Below are positions 53,272 to 60,732 of a stretch of 64,000 bases of DNA, piece after piece; the stretch's first letter is position 1, and the number at the start of each line of letters is the position of its first letter. The DNA comes from Bacillota bacterium (GTDB taxonomy: Bacteria; Bacillota; Clostridia; Lachnospirales; Lachnospiraceae). The position numbers were made by a program, and so were the translations under genes. The stretch is from assembly GCA_023423045.1 (NCBI GenBank), contig JAFAGA010000079.1:1-64000 (forward strand), read 5' to 3'. The notes below the pieces were generated by a model. The model did not search any database, was not told the DNA's origin, and saw nothing but the letters and a program-made list of their open reading frames with translations.

Positions 53272-54093
53272 CTATTTTATAGAACCGCTGGTTCCCTCTA
53301 CAATATATTTTTGAGCAACAATAAATGCTATAATTGGCGGAATAATCATGATGACCGTAATGCAAAGCATCGGGATGATTCGTGTGCTGTGAACTCCCTT
53401 GAAGGAGGCAAGCCCTAATGCCAAAGTATATTTGCTCCTGTTCTGCAGGAAAATCAATGGCCCGAGATAGTCGTTCCATACCGTGATCATGTTCAGAACA
53501 CCGACCAGGATAAGGGAAGGCTTTAAAATCGGCATGAATATCTTCCAATAGATCTGGAAGGAATTTGCCCCGTCGATGCGCGCCGCCTCTTCAAAATCCT
53601 TGGGTACCCCCATCAGGAACTGCCTCATCAGGAAGATATAATAGGCTGAACCAAACCATGCCGGTATAATCAGGGGCTTCAGCGTATTGATCCATCCAAA
53701 GAGGTTGAATTCCATATACTGCGGGATCATCGTAACATCCCAGGGAATCATCATGGTAGAAAGAAGAACCATGAACAAGAGGTTTTTTCCTTTAAAGTTA
53801 AATCTGGCAAAACCGTAGGCAACCATGGAACAGGAAAGGATCTGCCCTGCGGTAGTCAATACGGTCACCAGAACGGAATTCCATAAATATGTGCCGAAGG
53901 GCTGGGAATTCCATGCATTTTTAAAGTTTTCAAACAGCCATTTTGCCGGAAACAGCTTCGGCGGATAGGCAATTGCCTCGGCTTCGGTTTTAAAGGTTGT
54001 AAAAAACATATAGACAAAAGGTGCCAGGAAGTAGATTGCAATCGCCGTCAGCAAAATATAGATCATAACCTTTGTTCTTTTTGACATCTTCAT
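53272..54093 (-). CDS. Sugar ABC transporter permease, MalG type (locus 3)
   Basis: 273-aa permease with six hydrophobic segments. EAA loop FEEAARIDGANSFQIY...FMPI lies at about residues 165-188, and QKYIVEGTSGSIK is the usual CUT1 C-terminus. It overlaps the upstream permease stop by one base (TAATG). Precedes the beta-galactosidase gene by about 100 nt. Confidence 0.9.
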   Translation of the reverse strand: MKMSKRTKVMIYILLTAIAIYFLAPFVYMFFTTFKTEAEAIAYPPKLFPAKWLFENFKNAWNSQPFGTYLWNSVLVTVLTTAGQILSCSMVAYGFARFNFKGKNLLFMVLLSTMMIPWDVTMIPQYMEFNLFGWINTLKPLIIPAWFGSAYYIFLMRQFLMGVPKDFEEAARIDGANSFQIYWKIFMPILKPSLILVGVLNMITVWNDYLGPLIFLQNRSKYTLALGLASFKGVHSTRIIPMLCITVIMIIPPIIAFIVAQKYIVEGTSGSIK

Positions 54094-55016
54094 TACTTCA
54101 TACCTCCCTTTCTCTTTTTATTTCCCTTTTTTGCTTCCGCCTCATAGAATACCCAGGTGGAGGAAGATTTGAATACCAGTGCGGTTAAAATCAGTATAGT
54201 AATGAACATCACCCAGGCATTGGCACTTGCATAGCCCAGCTTATGATGCTTGAATGCGTTGTTGTAGGTATAGAGTCCGTAGAAATAGGTGGATTTTAAC
54301 GGACCTCCTCCGGTCAGCAGCATTACCAGGGTAACCTGCTGGAACGAACCGATAATCGAAGTAATCAGGTTAAATAAAATAGTAGGTGTGATAATCGGCA
54401 GGGTAATACTGAAGAACTGCCTGGCGGGACTTGCCCCGTCAATGGACGCAGCTTCAAATACATCGATTGGTATGCTTTTAATGTCGGTATAAAAGATGAG
54501 CATCATCGTACCCACACCGAAGGCACTGGCCAGGATTACCGCAAACAGAGCCCATGCAGGGTCTACCAGCCACCTGGGGCCTTCAATCCCCAGCAAGGAT
54601 AATAAATAATTCAATACACCGTAGTCACCGTTCAGGATCCACTCCCAGATAATTGAGACCGCTACGCCGGAGATGACCGCGGGGATATAGAAAATGGTAC
54701 GGTATACCTTCACACCCTTTACCGGCTGCGTAATCAGCATCGCAAGGAATAATGCAATACCCATGTTTAGCGGTACGAAAATTGCTGCGTATTTAAGACT
54801 GATTGTTAAAGACTTCCAGAACTGAGTGTCCTTTGTAAACATCTCTATGTAGTTCCCAAAACCTCTAAATTCCGGCTCCGATGTCAGCGGCCAGTCAAAA
54901 AAGCTCATACCCAGAGATAGGATGAGCGGACCGATGGTAAATACCAAAAAACCAATAATCCATGGAGTAATGAAGAAATACGGAGTTGCATTCCTTATAA
55001 ACTTTTTACGCTTCAT
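54093..55016 (-). CDS. Sugar ABC transporter permease, MalF type (locus 3)
   Basis: 307-aa permease. It begins MKRKKFIRNATPYFFITPWI, and has FDWPLT after helix 1, six hydrophobic segments, and the EAA loop VFEAASIDGASPARQF...LPII (about residues 188-213). The C-terminal tail is strongly basic (KKGNKKRKGG). Pairs with the downstream MalG-type subunit. Confidence 0.9.
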   Translation of the reverse strand: MKRKKFIRNATPYFFITPWIIGFLVFTIGPLILSLGMSFFDWPLTSEPEFRGFGNYIEMFTKDTQFWKSLTISLKYAAIFVPLNMGIALFLAMLITQPVKGVKVYRTIFYIPAVISGVAVSIIWEWILNGDYGVLNYLLSLLGIEGPRWLVDPAWALFAVILASAFGVGTMMLIFYTDIKSIPIDVFEAASIDGASPARQFFSITLPIITPTILFNLITSIIGSFQQVTLVMLLTGGGPLKSTYFYGLYTYNNAFKHHKLGYASANAWVMFITILILTALVFKSSSTWVFYEAEAKKGNKKRKGGMK

Positions 55017-55108
55017 AATTTTTCTCCTGCCTAGATGATTCTCTTATTTCCAAAACAACGAGCGGTACACGCCTGGAACTACCCGTTGCTTCATCAGGGA
55101 AGACAGAA

Positions 55109-55137
55109 GTTATCCGGAGCATCACACTCCAGATAAC
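55109..55137 (-). promoter_or_regulatory. Intercistronic hairpin after binding-protein gene (locus 3)
   Basis: 55109-55119 pairs with 55127-55137 (GTTATC...GATAAC and GGAG...CTCC). The single non-paired position is a C/A mismatch on the plus strand but a U-G wobble in the minus-strand RNA, which fits transcription in the operon direction. It has a 7-nt loop and no U-run. Confidence 0.55.
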
Positions 55138-55168
55138 CTGCATCTTCTTTGTTACCACGTTTTACTTT

Positions 55169-55216
55169 GTTGTATCACTTTATTGCTATATTGCTTTATT
55201 TGTATATTGCTTTATT
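55169..55216. repeat. 16-bp tandem repeat, three copies
   Basis: Three imperfect units at 55169-55184, 55185-55200 and 55201-55216 share the end TTGCTTTATT (ACTTTATT in the first). Related sequence recurs further right up to 55255. It sits between the binding-protein stop and the permease start, next to the hairpin at 55109. Confidence 0.7.
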
Positions 55217-55257
55217 CTGTACTGTTATATCGCTGTATTACTTTATTTGTATCCTAC

Positions 55258-56496
55258 TTATTGCTGTACCGCATTATTCAATACATCCGGTACGCTTTGC
55301 AATGCACTGGGGTTGAACATCTCTTCAAAGGACAGGGACAGGTTTTCTGATAATTCAGACCAATCCTTGATAATAAAGCTTGCCGGTGTATAACCCTTAC
55401 TCTGCTCCAGCATCACATAAAAAGGTGCATATTCCGGTTGTTCCATAATCTTTTCGGACTCTACCACGCTGTTTAATACAGGTAATTCCAGTCCGATACG
55501 GTCCTTATTTGCGTCTTCATTGGTCCAGAATTTGATGAATTCCCATGCCGCATCCTTATTCTTGCTGTCCTTGGACATAGAGATACCGGAGGAACTTAAG
55601 ATACTCACAGAATCCTTGTCCGCACCTGCAAATGCAGGGATCGTTGCAACTCCGTAATTCAAACCGTCTTCTTTAAGAGAGCTGATTGACCAGGAGCCGT
55701 AGATATACATTGCCACCGCACCGGAACGGAATTCGGTTGTTCCGCTCTTCTCCGTAGCTACAGCATAGCCCTCCTTCTCCATATCCTGAAACATCTGGAA
55801 TACTTCCTGTGCTTTCTCGGAATTCAAATTCCCTTCCAGCTTGCCGTCTTTATCGCAATAAGCGGCTCCGTTACTCCATAGATACATCTCAAAATCATAC
55901 GGATCGGGCTTCATCTGGAAGGAAAATCCCTTGGCAGAGGTCTTCTCGGAGATAGTCCTGGCTGCTGCCTTTAAATCATCCCAGGTCCATTCAGCCGTAG
56001 GTTCTGCCACACCTGCTTCTGCAAATAAATCCTTATTGTAAAATAAGGTATGTGTTGTAAATCCGATGGGAATACCGTATACCTGATCATTGATAGCATT
56101 ATAGTTCCAGAGAGTCTCATAGAAGTTGGCCTTATAACCTTCGCCTTCCTTCTCAATGTATCCATCCAGCGGCTCCAATCCCCCAAAGTATGCCGGATAG
56201 TTCCACATGTACATAATATCCGGTGCATCCCCGGAACCCATTCCTGCACTGATTTTCGTATCAAAGTCACTGCCGTAAGCCTCCAGCGTTACCTCAATGT
56301 CATCATGTGCCGCATTGAACTTGTCCACCAGAGCCTGCTGGCGATCCACATCTTCTGCCACATCCCAGGATGCAAAACGGATTTTTGCTTTTCCGCCTTT
56401 TGCTGTATCTGTATTGCCGCTGCTCTTACCGCATCCGCCAAGGACTGTCACCAAGGCTAAGGCTAATACACATAGTACTGCTAACTTTCTTTTCAT
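55258..56496 (-). CDS. Sugar ABC transporter substrate-binding lipoprotein (locus 3)
   Basis: 412-aa CUT1-type binding protein. Signal peptide MKRKLAVLCVLALALVTVLG with an LGGC lipobox (Cys about residue 22) is followed by a short Ser/Gly/Thr linker. IRFASWDVAEDVDRQQALVD, FNAAHDDIEVTLEAYGSD, PIGFTTHTLFYNKDLFAEAG and VAMYIYGSWSISSLK are family patterns. It heads an operon with GH2 beta-galactosidase and GH65 phosphorylase, so a galactose- or glucose-containing oligosaccharide is a reasonable ligand. Upstream bases 56556-56885 contain no gene. Confidence 0.88.
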   Translation of the reverse strand: MKRKLAVLCVLALALVTVLGGCGKSSGNTDTAKGGKAKIRFASWDVAEDVDRQQALVDKFNAAHDDIEVTLEAYGSDFDTKISAGMGSGDAPDIMYMWNYPAYFGGLEPLDGYIEKEGEGYKANFYETLWNYNAINDQVYGIPIGFTTHTLFYNKDLFAEAGVAEPTAEWTWDDLKAAARTISEKTSAKGFSFQMKPDPYDFEMYLWSNGAAYCDKDGKLEGNLNSEKAQEVFQMFQDMEKEGYAVATEKSGTTEFRSGAVAMYIYGSWSISSLKEDGLNYGVATIPAFAGADKDSVSILSSSGISMSKDSKNKDAAWEFIKFWTNEDANKDRIGLELPVLNSVVESEKIMEQPEYAPFYVMLEQSKGYTPASFIIKDWSELSENLSLSFEEMFNPSALQSVPDVLNNAVQQ

Positions 56497-56517
56497 AAAC
56501 CTTCCTCCTACTATTTT

Positions 56518-56555
56518 AGTAAATATATTATATTATTTACTTAGTAATATTTCAA
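56518..56555 (-). promoter_or_regulatory. Promoter with operator-like inverted repeat over -10
   Basis: On the minus strand TTGAAA (56555-56550) and TATAAT (56532-56527) are spaced 17 nt. AGTAAATA (56518-56525) and TATTTACT (56534-56541) form a perfect 8-bp inverted repeat centred on the -10, a natural repressor site. It lies 22 nt upstream of the binding-protein start. Confidence 0.65.
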
Positions 56556-56885
56556 TAGTTTTAGTCGATTAATTGATTTTTCTCGTATAATCAACATTTT
56601 TATTGTGTGCTTTTTGTGCAATATTACATAACCATATATATTAAAAGCATTATGAGGCTCGCTAGCCGCATTTTATTTCAGTAAATATTTTTCACTTTTA
56701 CTATATATTATAATTTTTTTCTAATTTAGTTTCATGTAATTCTAGTATTTACCTTTTTTCCGACACTATGCCCGAATTTCCTTTCTTGATACCATGCTTT
56801 CCTTCTCAGGCACTGCTGAAAATACTAACATTTCTCCTCAATCAATAAATTCAGAATAATGAGTTTAGAATCCGGAATTAAAGCG

Positions 56886-56914
56886 TTGATGGATAAAAAG
56901 TACAGTGTTATAAT
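56886..56914 (+). promoter_or_regulatory. Promoter upstream of GNAT gene
   Basis: TTGATG (56886-56891) and TATAAT (56909-56914) are separated by 17 nt, with TG just before the -10. It lies about 207 nt before the next plus-strand start at 57121. No other gene lies in between. Confidence 0.55.
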
Positions 56915-57120
56915 AAATAAATAAATTTTTTCTGGCATCCCCCAAATCCGAATTCGAACTCCATCTTCAGAGCAACCCGGAAATAATCTATATAACTCAT
57001 CGGCTCAGCTTCTATAAATAAGCTGCGACAGCGGATAACCTTATATTAAAGCTGTCCCAAATTTTTCTTTCAGCAAAAGCCAACTTTCAGAAACCAAACT
57101 AGAAACAGGAGGAAATGATC

Positions 57121-57540
57121 ATGTTTCAGATCAGATATGTTGAAAATACGGATAAAGATTTTTGGTACACATTGGACCGGCATTTACCGGAAGCGGAATT
57201 CACTAAGAAAGCAGCTGATAAAAGAGGCTATGTCCTGCTAGAGAATGATAAGCCCATCGGTGTATTTCGCTATCATATGTTCTGGGACAACACCCCCTTT
57301 CTTTCCCTTATTTATATTGATTTTTCCTGCCATAATAAGGGATATGGCCGGAAAGCAATGGAATTCTGGGAAAACGAGATGCGCGGGCAGGGTTATAAAA
57401 TGCTTATGACCTCCACCCAGGTAAATGAGGATGCTCAGCATTTTTACCGTAAACTTGGTTTTAAGGATTGCGGATGCCTGGTAATGGATATTCCAGGTTT
57501 TGAGCAGCCCCTGGAAATGTTTATGGTTAAGCCCCTTTAA
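57121..57540 (+). CDS. GNAT family N-acetyltransferase
   Basis: 139-aa GNAT enzyme. PFLSLIYIDFSCHNKGYGRKAMEFW (about residues 59-83) contains the acetyl-CoA loop H-N-K-G-Y-G. EDAQHFYRKLGFKDCG (about 104-119) is the C-terminal motif. It transfers an acetyl group to an unknown amine. ATG 57121 is chosen as AGGAGG stands 8 nt before it, against only 2 nt for the ATG at 57115. It heads a small plus-strand group with the 78-aa gene and another GNAT gene. Confidence 0.85.
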   Translation: MFQIRYVENTDKDFWYTLDRHLPEAEFTKKAADKRGYVLLENDKPIGVFRYHMFWDNTPFLSLIYIDFSCHNKGYGRKAMEFWENEMRGQGYKMLMTSTQVNEDAQHFYRKLGFKDCGCLVMDIPGFEQPLEMFMVKPL

Positions 57541-57642
57541 AATAAAAAAAGATATCTTATTAATCAGAAACTTGGTTCAGGCGAAAAAATATGAGTTCCA
57601 CAGAGAGCTTTTATTATTTATTATAGGAAGGAGGAAAACGCT

Positions 57643-57879
57643 ATGATCCCGCAAGGCGAAGAATTAGTTAAAATCCTTGCCAAATTTGCAGAATGCGGTT
57701 GGGATGTAATTGATGCCCCCGCAAAGGCATGGCTGGAGGCTTTAGGGAAGGATGATATCCCGGAAGCGGTTACCGCCGAGTTAGTGACTGCAATTGAGCA
57801 GGCAGACAAGGAGTGCGGAAGCTGCGGCTGCGAATTTGACCCGCTTTACAAGAGGGCATTGGAGTTATTGCGCGCTTAA
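57643..57879 (+). CDS. Small protein of unknown function
   Basis: 78-aa protein I do not recognise. It is largely helical (residues 6-30 and 40-52). The C-terminal part has CGSCGCEFDPLYKRALELL (about residues 57-75), three Cys closely spaced that could bind metal. GGAAGGAGGAAAACGCT is a strong ribosome site. It lies between two GNAT genes on the same strand, with 102 and 41 nt gaps. Confidence 0.65.
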   Translation: MIPQGEELVKILAKFAECGWDVIDAPAKAWLEALGKDDIPEAVTAELVTAIEQADKECGSCGCEFDPLYKRALELLRA

Positions 57880-57920
57880 GGTTCGGCAGACCATATAGCC
57901 ATCTAAGGAGGTATTCTGTT

Positions 57921-58430
57921 ATGTTGGTATTAGTAAGACCTGATAGTCAGTATAAGGCACAGATCTTTGCAATGATGGATGAATGGTGCTCAACCGGAGA
58001 AAAAATTGTTCCTTATTCCATTCGCAAAACTGATTATCATGACTTTGGGAATTATATTCAAGGCTTTGAGGAGGAGGAAAAAGGAGGGGAAGGCTTCGTT
58101 CCCGCCACCACATTATTCTGTTTGGATACGGACAGAGATATTTTTGTTGGTGCAGTGAATATTCGGCATTATTTAAATGAATCATTATTATTACACGGGG
58201 GACATATCGGTGACGGAATCCGACCGTCTGAAAGAAGAAAGGGCTATGCTACCGCCATGATCGGGCTTGCTCTGGACGAGTGCAAAAAGCTGGGCCTTGA
58301 GCGAATTCTCATGATCTGCGATAAGAGCAATATCGGTTCCGCTAAAAGCATTATGAATAATGGAGGTATTTTGGAAAATGAGATTGAAGTGAACGGTATT
58401 CTCCTGCAGAGATACTGGATTACGATATAA
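57921..58430 (+). CDS. GNAT family N-acetyltransferase
   Basis: 169-aa GNAT enzyme. IGDGIRPSERRKGYATAMIG (about residues 95-114) has the R-R-K-G-Y-A acetyl-CoA loop, and KSNIGSAKSIMNNGGILENE (about 134-153) is the N-x-x-S-x-x-x-I-x-x-N-G-G motif common to these predicted acetyltransferases. The N-terminal part up to 60 is variable. TAAGGAGGTATTCTGTT precedes ATG. The substrate is unknown. Confidence 0.87.
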   Translation: MLVLVRPDSQYKAQIFAMMDEWCSTGEKIVPYSIRKTDYHDFGNYIQGFEEEEKGGEGFVPATTLFCLDTDRDIFVGAVNIRHYLNESLLLHGGHIGDGIRPSERRKGYATAMIGLALDECKKLGLERILMICDKSNIGSAKSIMNNGGILENEIEVNGILLQRYWITI

Positions 58431-58536
58431 ATCAAAACCCTGAGTATTCATCCGTATATCGATTTTGTGAATATTCATCAATATATCCACTTTATTCATC
58501 AATGAACTTTATTTATCTATATACCGGCTTTATGAG

Positions 58537-58565
58537 TTGACATATAGTTCGCTCTGTGATACTCT
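58537..58565 (+). promoter_or_regulatory. Promoter of argS leader
   Basis: TTGACA (58537-58542) is followed 17 nt later by TACTCT (58560-58565), with TGTG upstream of it. The -10 is weak but the -35 is perfect. Transcription would begin near 58572, about 20 nt ahead of the leader-peptide ATG. Upstream (58431-58536) holds only AT-rich sequence with three copies of TATTCATC. Confidence 0.5.
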
Positions 58566-58592
58566 ACAAAAAACATGGAAGGGATTAATAAC

Positions 58593-58649
58593 ATGACAGC
58601 TATCATTTCTATCAGCTTAAGACGCAGATGCAGATGTAGGCTCTTGTGA
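58593..58649 (+). CDS. Arginine-rich leader peptide of argS
   Basis: An 18-codon frame, ATG 58593 to TGA 58647, encodes MTAIISISLRRRCRCRLL. Five of 18 residues are Arg (codons 10, 11, 12, 14 and 16; AGA, CGC, AGA, AGA, AGG), placed late in the peptide. GGAAGGG stands 9 nt upstream of ATG. It ends 80 nt before a strong terminator that precedes the arginyl-tRNA synthetase gene. This is the classical layout of an attenuator in which ribosomes stall when charged tRNA-Arg is low. The role is inferred and no similar leader is known to me for this gene. Confidence 0.7.
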   Translation: MTAIISISLRRRCRCRLL

Positions 58650-58774
58650 TTATGGAAAGATATTTCCGTATAGTTGCAAGAGGGATACATCTTGTTTCTA
58701 TGCGGTCCTAAGCATATATCTATCATGGGGAACCGTATTGGATTTTTAAATAAAATCATTACGGTTCCTTTTTT
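58633..58774 (+). promoter_or_regulatory. Attenuator region of argS
   Basis: Terminator: 58729-58737 pairs with 58760-58768 (9 bp) and 58741-58746 with 58752-58757 (6 bp), loop TAAAT, followed by six T. Competing pairing: ATGCGGTCC (58700-58708) can pair with GG-AACCGTAT (58729-58738), which takes the left terminator arm and would be an antiterminator. Upstream: 58633-58646, inside the last leader codons, can pair with 58677-58691 as two 6-bp runs, so a stalled ribosome would change the fold. The path joining these pairings needs RNA folding and experiment. Confidence 0.65.
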
Positions 58775-58810
58775 ATTGATGCGCAATATGCGCAGAAACG
58801 GAGGGATACA

Positions 58811-60508
58811 ATGAAAGAAATTCTTAGTAACATGATCGCAGCACATTTAGAGGGATTTTCTCAAAAAGAGATTGAACAATTGCTGGAATCCCCGCCAGAA
58901 TCCAATCTGGGAGACTACTCACTCCCCTGCTTTACCATCTCTAAGCGATTAAGAAAGCCACCGGCTGTTATAGCGGATCAACTGAAAAATGCACTGGAGC
59001 AAAACATGAATGAATCTGTCCTATGGAAATTGCAGGTGGTAAATGGATATCTTAATTTATATCTGAACAAAAGCAATTATATAAAGCATGTGATTTATAA
59101 TTTTCACACCGCCGTTTCAGAACTAAAAAATGAAGGCACGGGAAAAGTAATATGTATGGATTATTCCTCCCCTAACATTGCCAAGAACTTTCATGTAGGT
59201 CATCTGCGGACAACGGTTATTGGTAATTCTCTTTATAAAATATATCACAAGCTGGGCTATCAGGTGATCCGGATAAATCATCTGGGTGATTGGGGTACAC
59301 AATTCGGAAAGTTGATTGTTGCGTACAGGAACTGGAGTTCCAGTGAAGCGGTCGAGAGAGACGGGATTGAAGAATTACTGCGAATTTATGTGCTATTTAA
59401 CAACAAAGCCGAGGCAGACCCTGCCCTGCAGGAGGAGGCCCGTTCCTGGTTTGTAAAAATGGAACAGGGAGATGAAGAAGCTCTTGCCATATGGAATTGG
59501 TTTAAAGAAATCAGCTTAAAGGAATTTGAAAGAGTATACAAATTATTAGGGGTAGAATTCGACTATCATCTGGGTGAGAGCTTCTATATGGATAAAGTAC
59601 CGGCACTTGTCTCCGAGCTGAAGGATAAGGGTTTGCTGGAAGAAAGCCAGGGTGCGAATATCATCAATCTGGAAGCTTATCACATGCCGCCATGCTTAAT
59701 TACCAAGCGTGACGGCGGCTCCATCTATCACTCCCGGGATATGGCCGCCGTATTATACCGCAAAAAGGAATATCAGTTTGATAAATGCTTATATATTACG
59801 GGTTTGGAACAGAAATTGCATTTTGCTCAGGTATTTAAAGCGATTGAAATCATGGGATATGGTTGGGCGAATGATTTGGTTCACATCCCTTACGGTCTGG
59901 TAAGCCTGGCAGGAGAAAAGCTTTCAACCCGTGCCGGCAATATAGTCTATGCTGAGGATATACTCCAGGAAGCAGTTCGCCGATCTTCCGCATTAATGCT
60001 CCAGAAAAATCCAAATCTGAGCAACAGAGACAAAGCAGCTGAAACAGTAGGAGTTGGTGCGGTTATCTTTCATGATTTATTCAATCAGCGTATTAAAAAT
60101 GTGAACTTCTCCTGGGATGAGGTACTGAGCTTTGACGGAGCAAGCGGACCTTATGTGCAGTACACTTATGCACGGGCAAAAAGCATTTTGCGCAAGGGAG
60201 GGATCGAGAAAGTTAATTATAATATCAACACCAATTTACTGCTGGAGGAGTCCGGTTATGGCTTGGTCAAGGAAATTGCCTCCTATCCGGACAAAGTCAA
60301 AGAGGCTGCCGCAAAATATGAGCCTTCCATCATAGCGCGGTACGCATGGAACCTTGCGTCTGCCTTTAATAAATTCTATCATAATTGTCCTATTCTAAAC
60401 GCCGGGGAAGAAGTAAAAAATGCCCGCCTTGTATTGGTTGACCTTACACAACAGACTATTAAAGCTTCCATGGAACTTCTGGGCATCCAATGTCCGGAGG
60501 TAATGTAA
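58811..60508 (+). CDS. argS: Arginine--tRNA ligase
   Basis: 565-aa class I aminoacyl-tRNA synthetase. The N-terminal Add-1 domain (residues 1-about 85) holds the family GDYSLPCF. The HIGH motif region is SPNIAKNFHVGHLRTTVIGN (about 117-136; His-Val-Gly-His) followed by INHLGDWGTQFGKL. The KMSKS-equivalent is KLSTRAGNIV (about 375-384), a divergent form common in ArgRS. The C-terminal DALR anticodon-binding domain (YTYARAKSIL) completes it. It charges tRNA-Arg. ACGGAGGGATACA precedes ATG. It is preceded by an Arg-rich leader and terminator. Confidence 0.95.
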   Translation: MKEILSNMIAAHLEGFSQKEIEQLLESPPESNLGDYSLPCFTISKRLRKPPAVIADQLKNALEQNMNESVLWKLQVVNGYLNLYLNKSNYIKHVIYNFHTAVSELKNEGTGKVICMDYSSPNIAKNFHVGHLRTTVIGNSLYKIYHKLGYQVIRINHLGDWGTQFGKLIVAYRNWSSSEAVERDGIEELLRIYVLFNNKAEADPALQEEARSWFVKMEQGDEEALAIWNWFKEISLKEFERVYKLLGVEFDYHLGESFYMDKVPALVSELKDKGLLEESQGANIINLEAYHMPPCLITKRDGGSIYHSRDMAAVLYRKKEYQFDKCLYITGLEQKLHFAQVFKAIEIMGYGWANDLVHIPYGLVSLAGEKLSTRAGNIVYAEDILQEAVRRSSALMLQKNPNLSNRDKAAETVGVGAVIFHDLFNQRIKNVNFSWDEVLSFDGASGPYVQYTYARAKSILRKGGIEKVNYNINTNLLLEESGYGLVKEIASYPDKVKEAAAKYEPSIIARYAWNLASAFNKFYHNCPILNAGEEVKNARLVLVDLTQQTIKASMELLGIQCPEVM

Positions 60509-60611
60509 TCCAGGAAACTCCTCCTGTTCTGATAAATATCATAATATACTCTCCTTGATGCTTCGCTATTCCTACTGTCAATAAACAGGGATCTAGAGGA
60601 AGATCTTCATA

Positions 60612-60667
60612 AAAATACCCCTTTTATCGAATAGTATTCTATCACCTGTTCAATAAAAGGGGCATTT
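60612..60667. terminator. Bidirectional terminator
   Basis: CCCCTTTTAT (60618-60627) pairs with ATAAAAGGGG (60653-60662), with an inner small palindrome GAATAGTATTC and A-rich/T-rich flanks. It lies between the convergent argS and LCP genes. Confidence 0.7.
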
Positions 60668-60732
60668 CATAACTGTATATCCTGGATTTTTCTGTTGACA
60701 TCTTATGACCATGCCATTCCAGCGCTTACCTG

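Noticed and set aside
53171..53548. N-terminal extension of the beta-galactosidase
   Set aside because: The frame is open but overlaps the upstream permease coding region, has no family match and lacks a ribosome site. ATG 53170 has one.
58445..58500. Tandem repeat array upstream of argS
   Set aside because: TATTCATC occurs three times at uneven spacing (27 and 21 nt) in AT-rich sequence. Too weak to call a repeat array.
58700..58774. T-box riboswitch before argS
   Set aside because: GGGGAACCGTA resembles part of a T-box, but the UGGN core is absent, there is no stem I with a specifier loop, and the element is itself the left terminator arm rather than the upstream antiterminator strand. 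The leader peptide explains the region better.
58517..58846. Minus-strand gene opposite the argS leader
   Set aside because: It is open for 109 codons but has no ribosome site, no domain, and mirrors the leader and the argS start.
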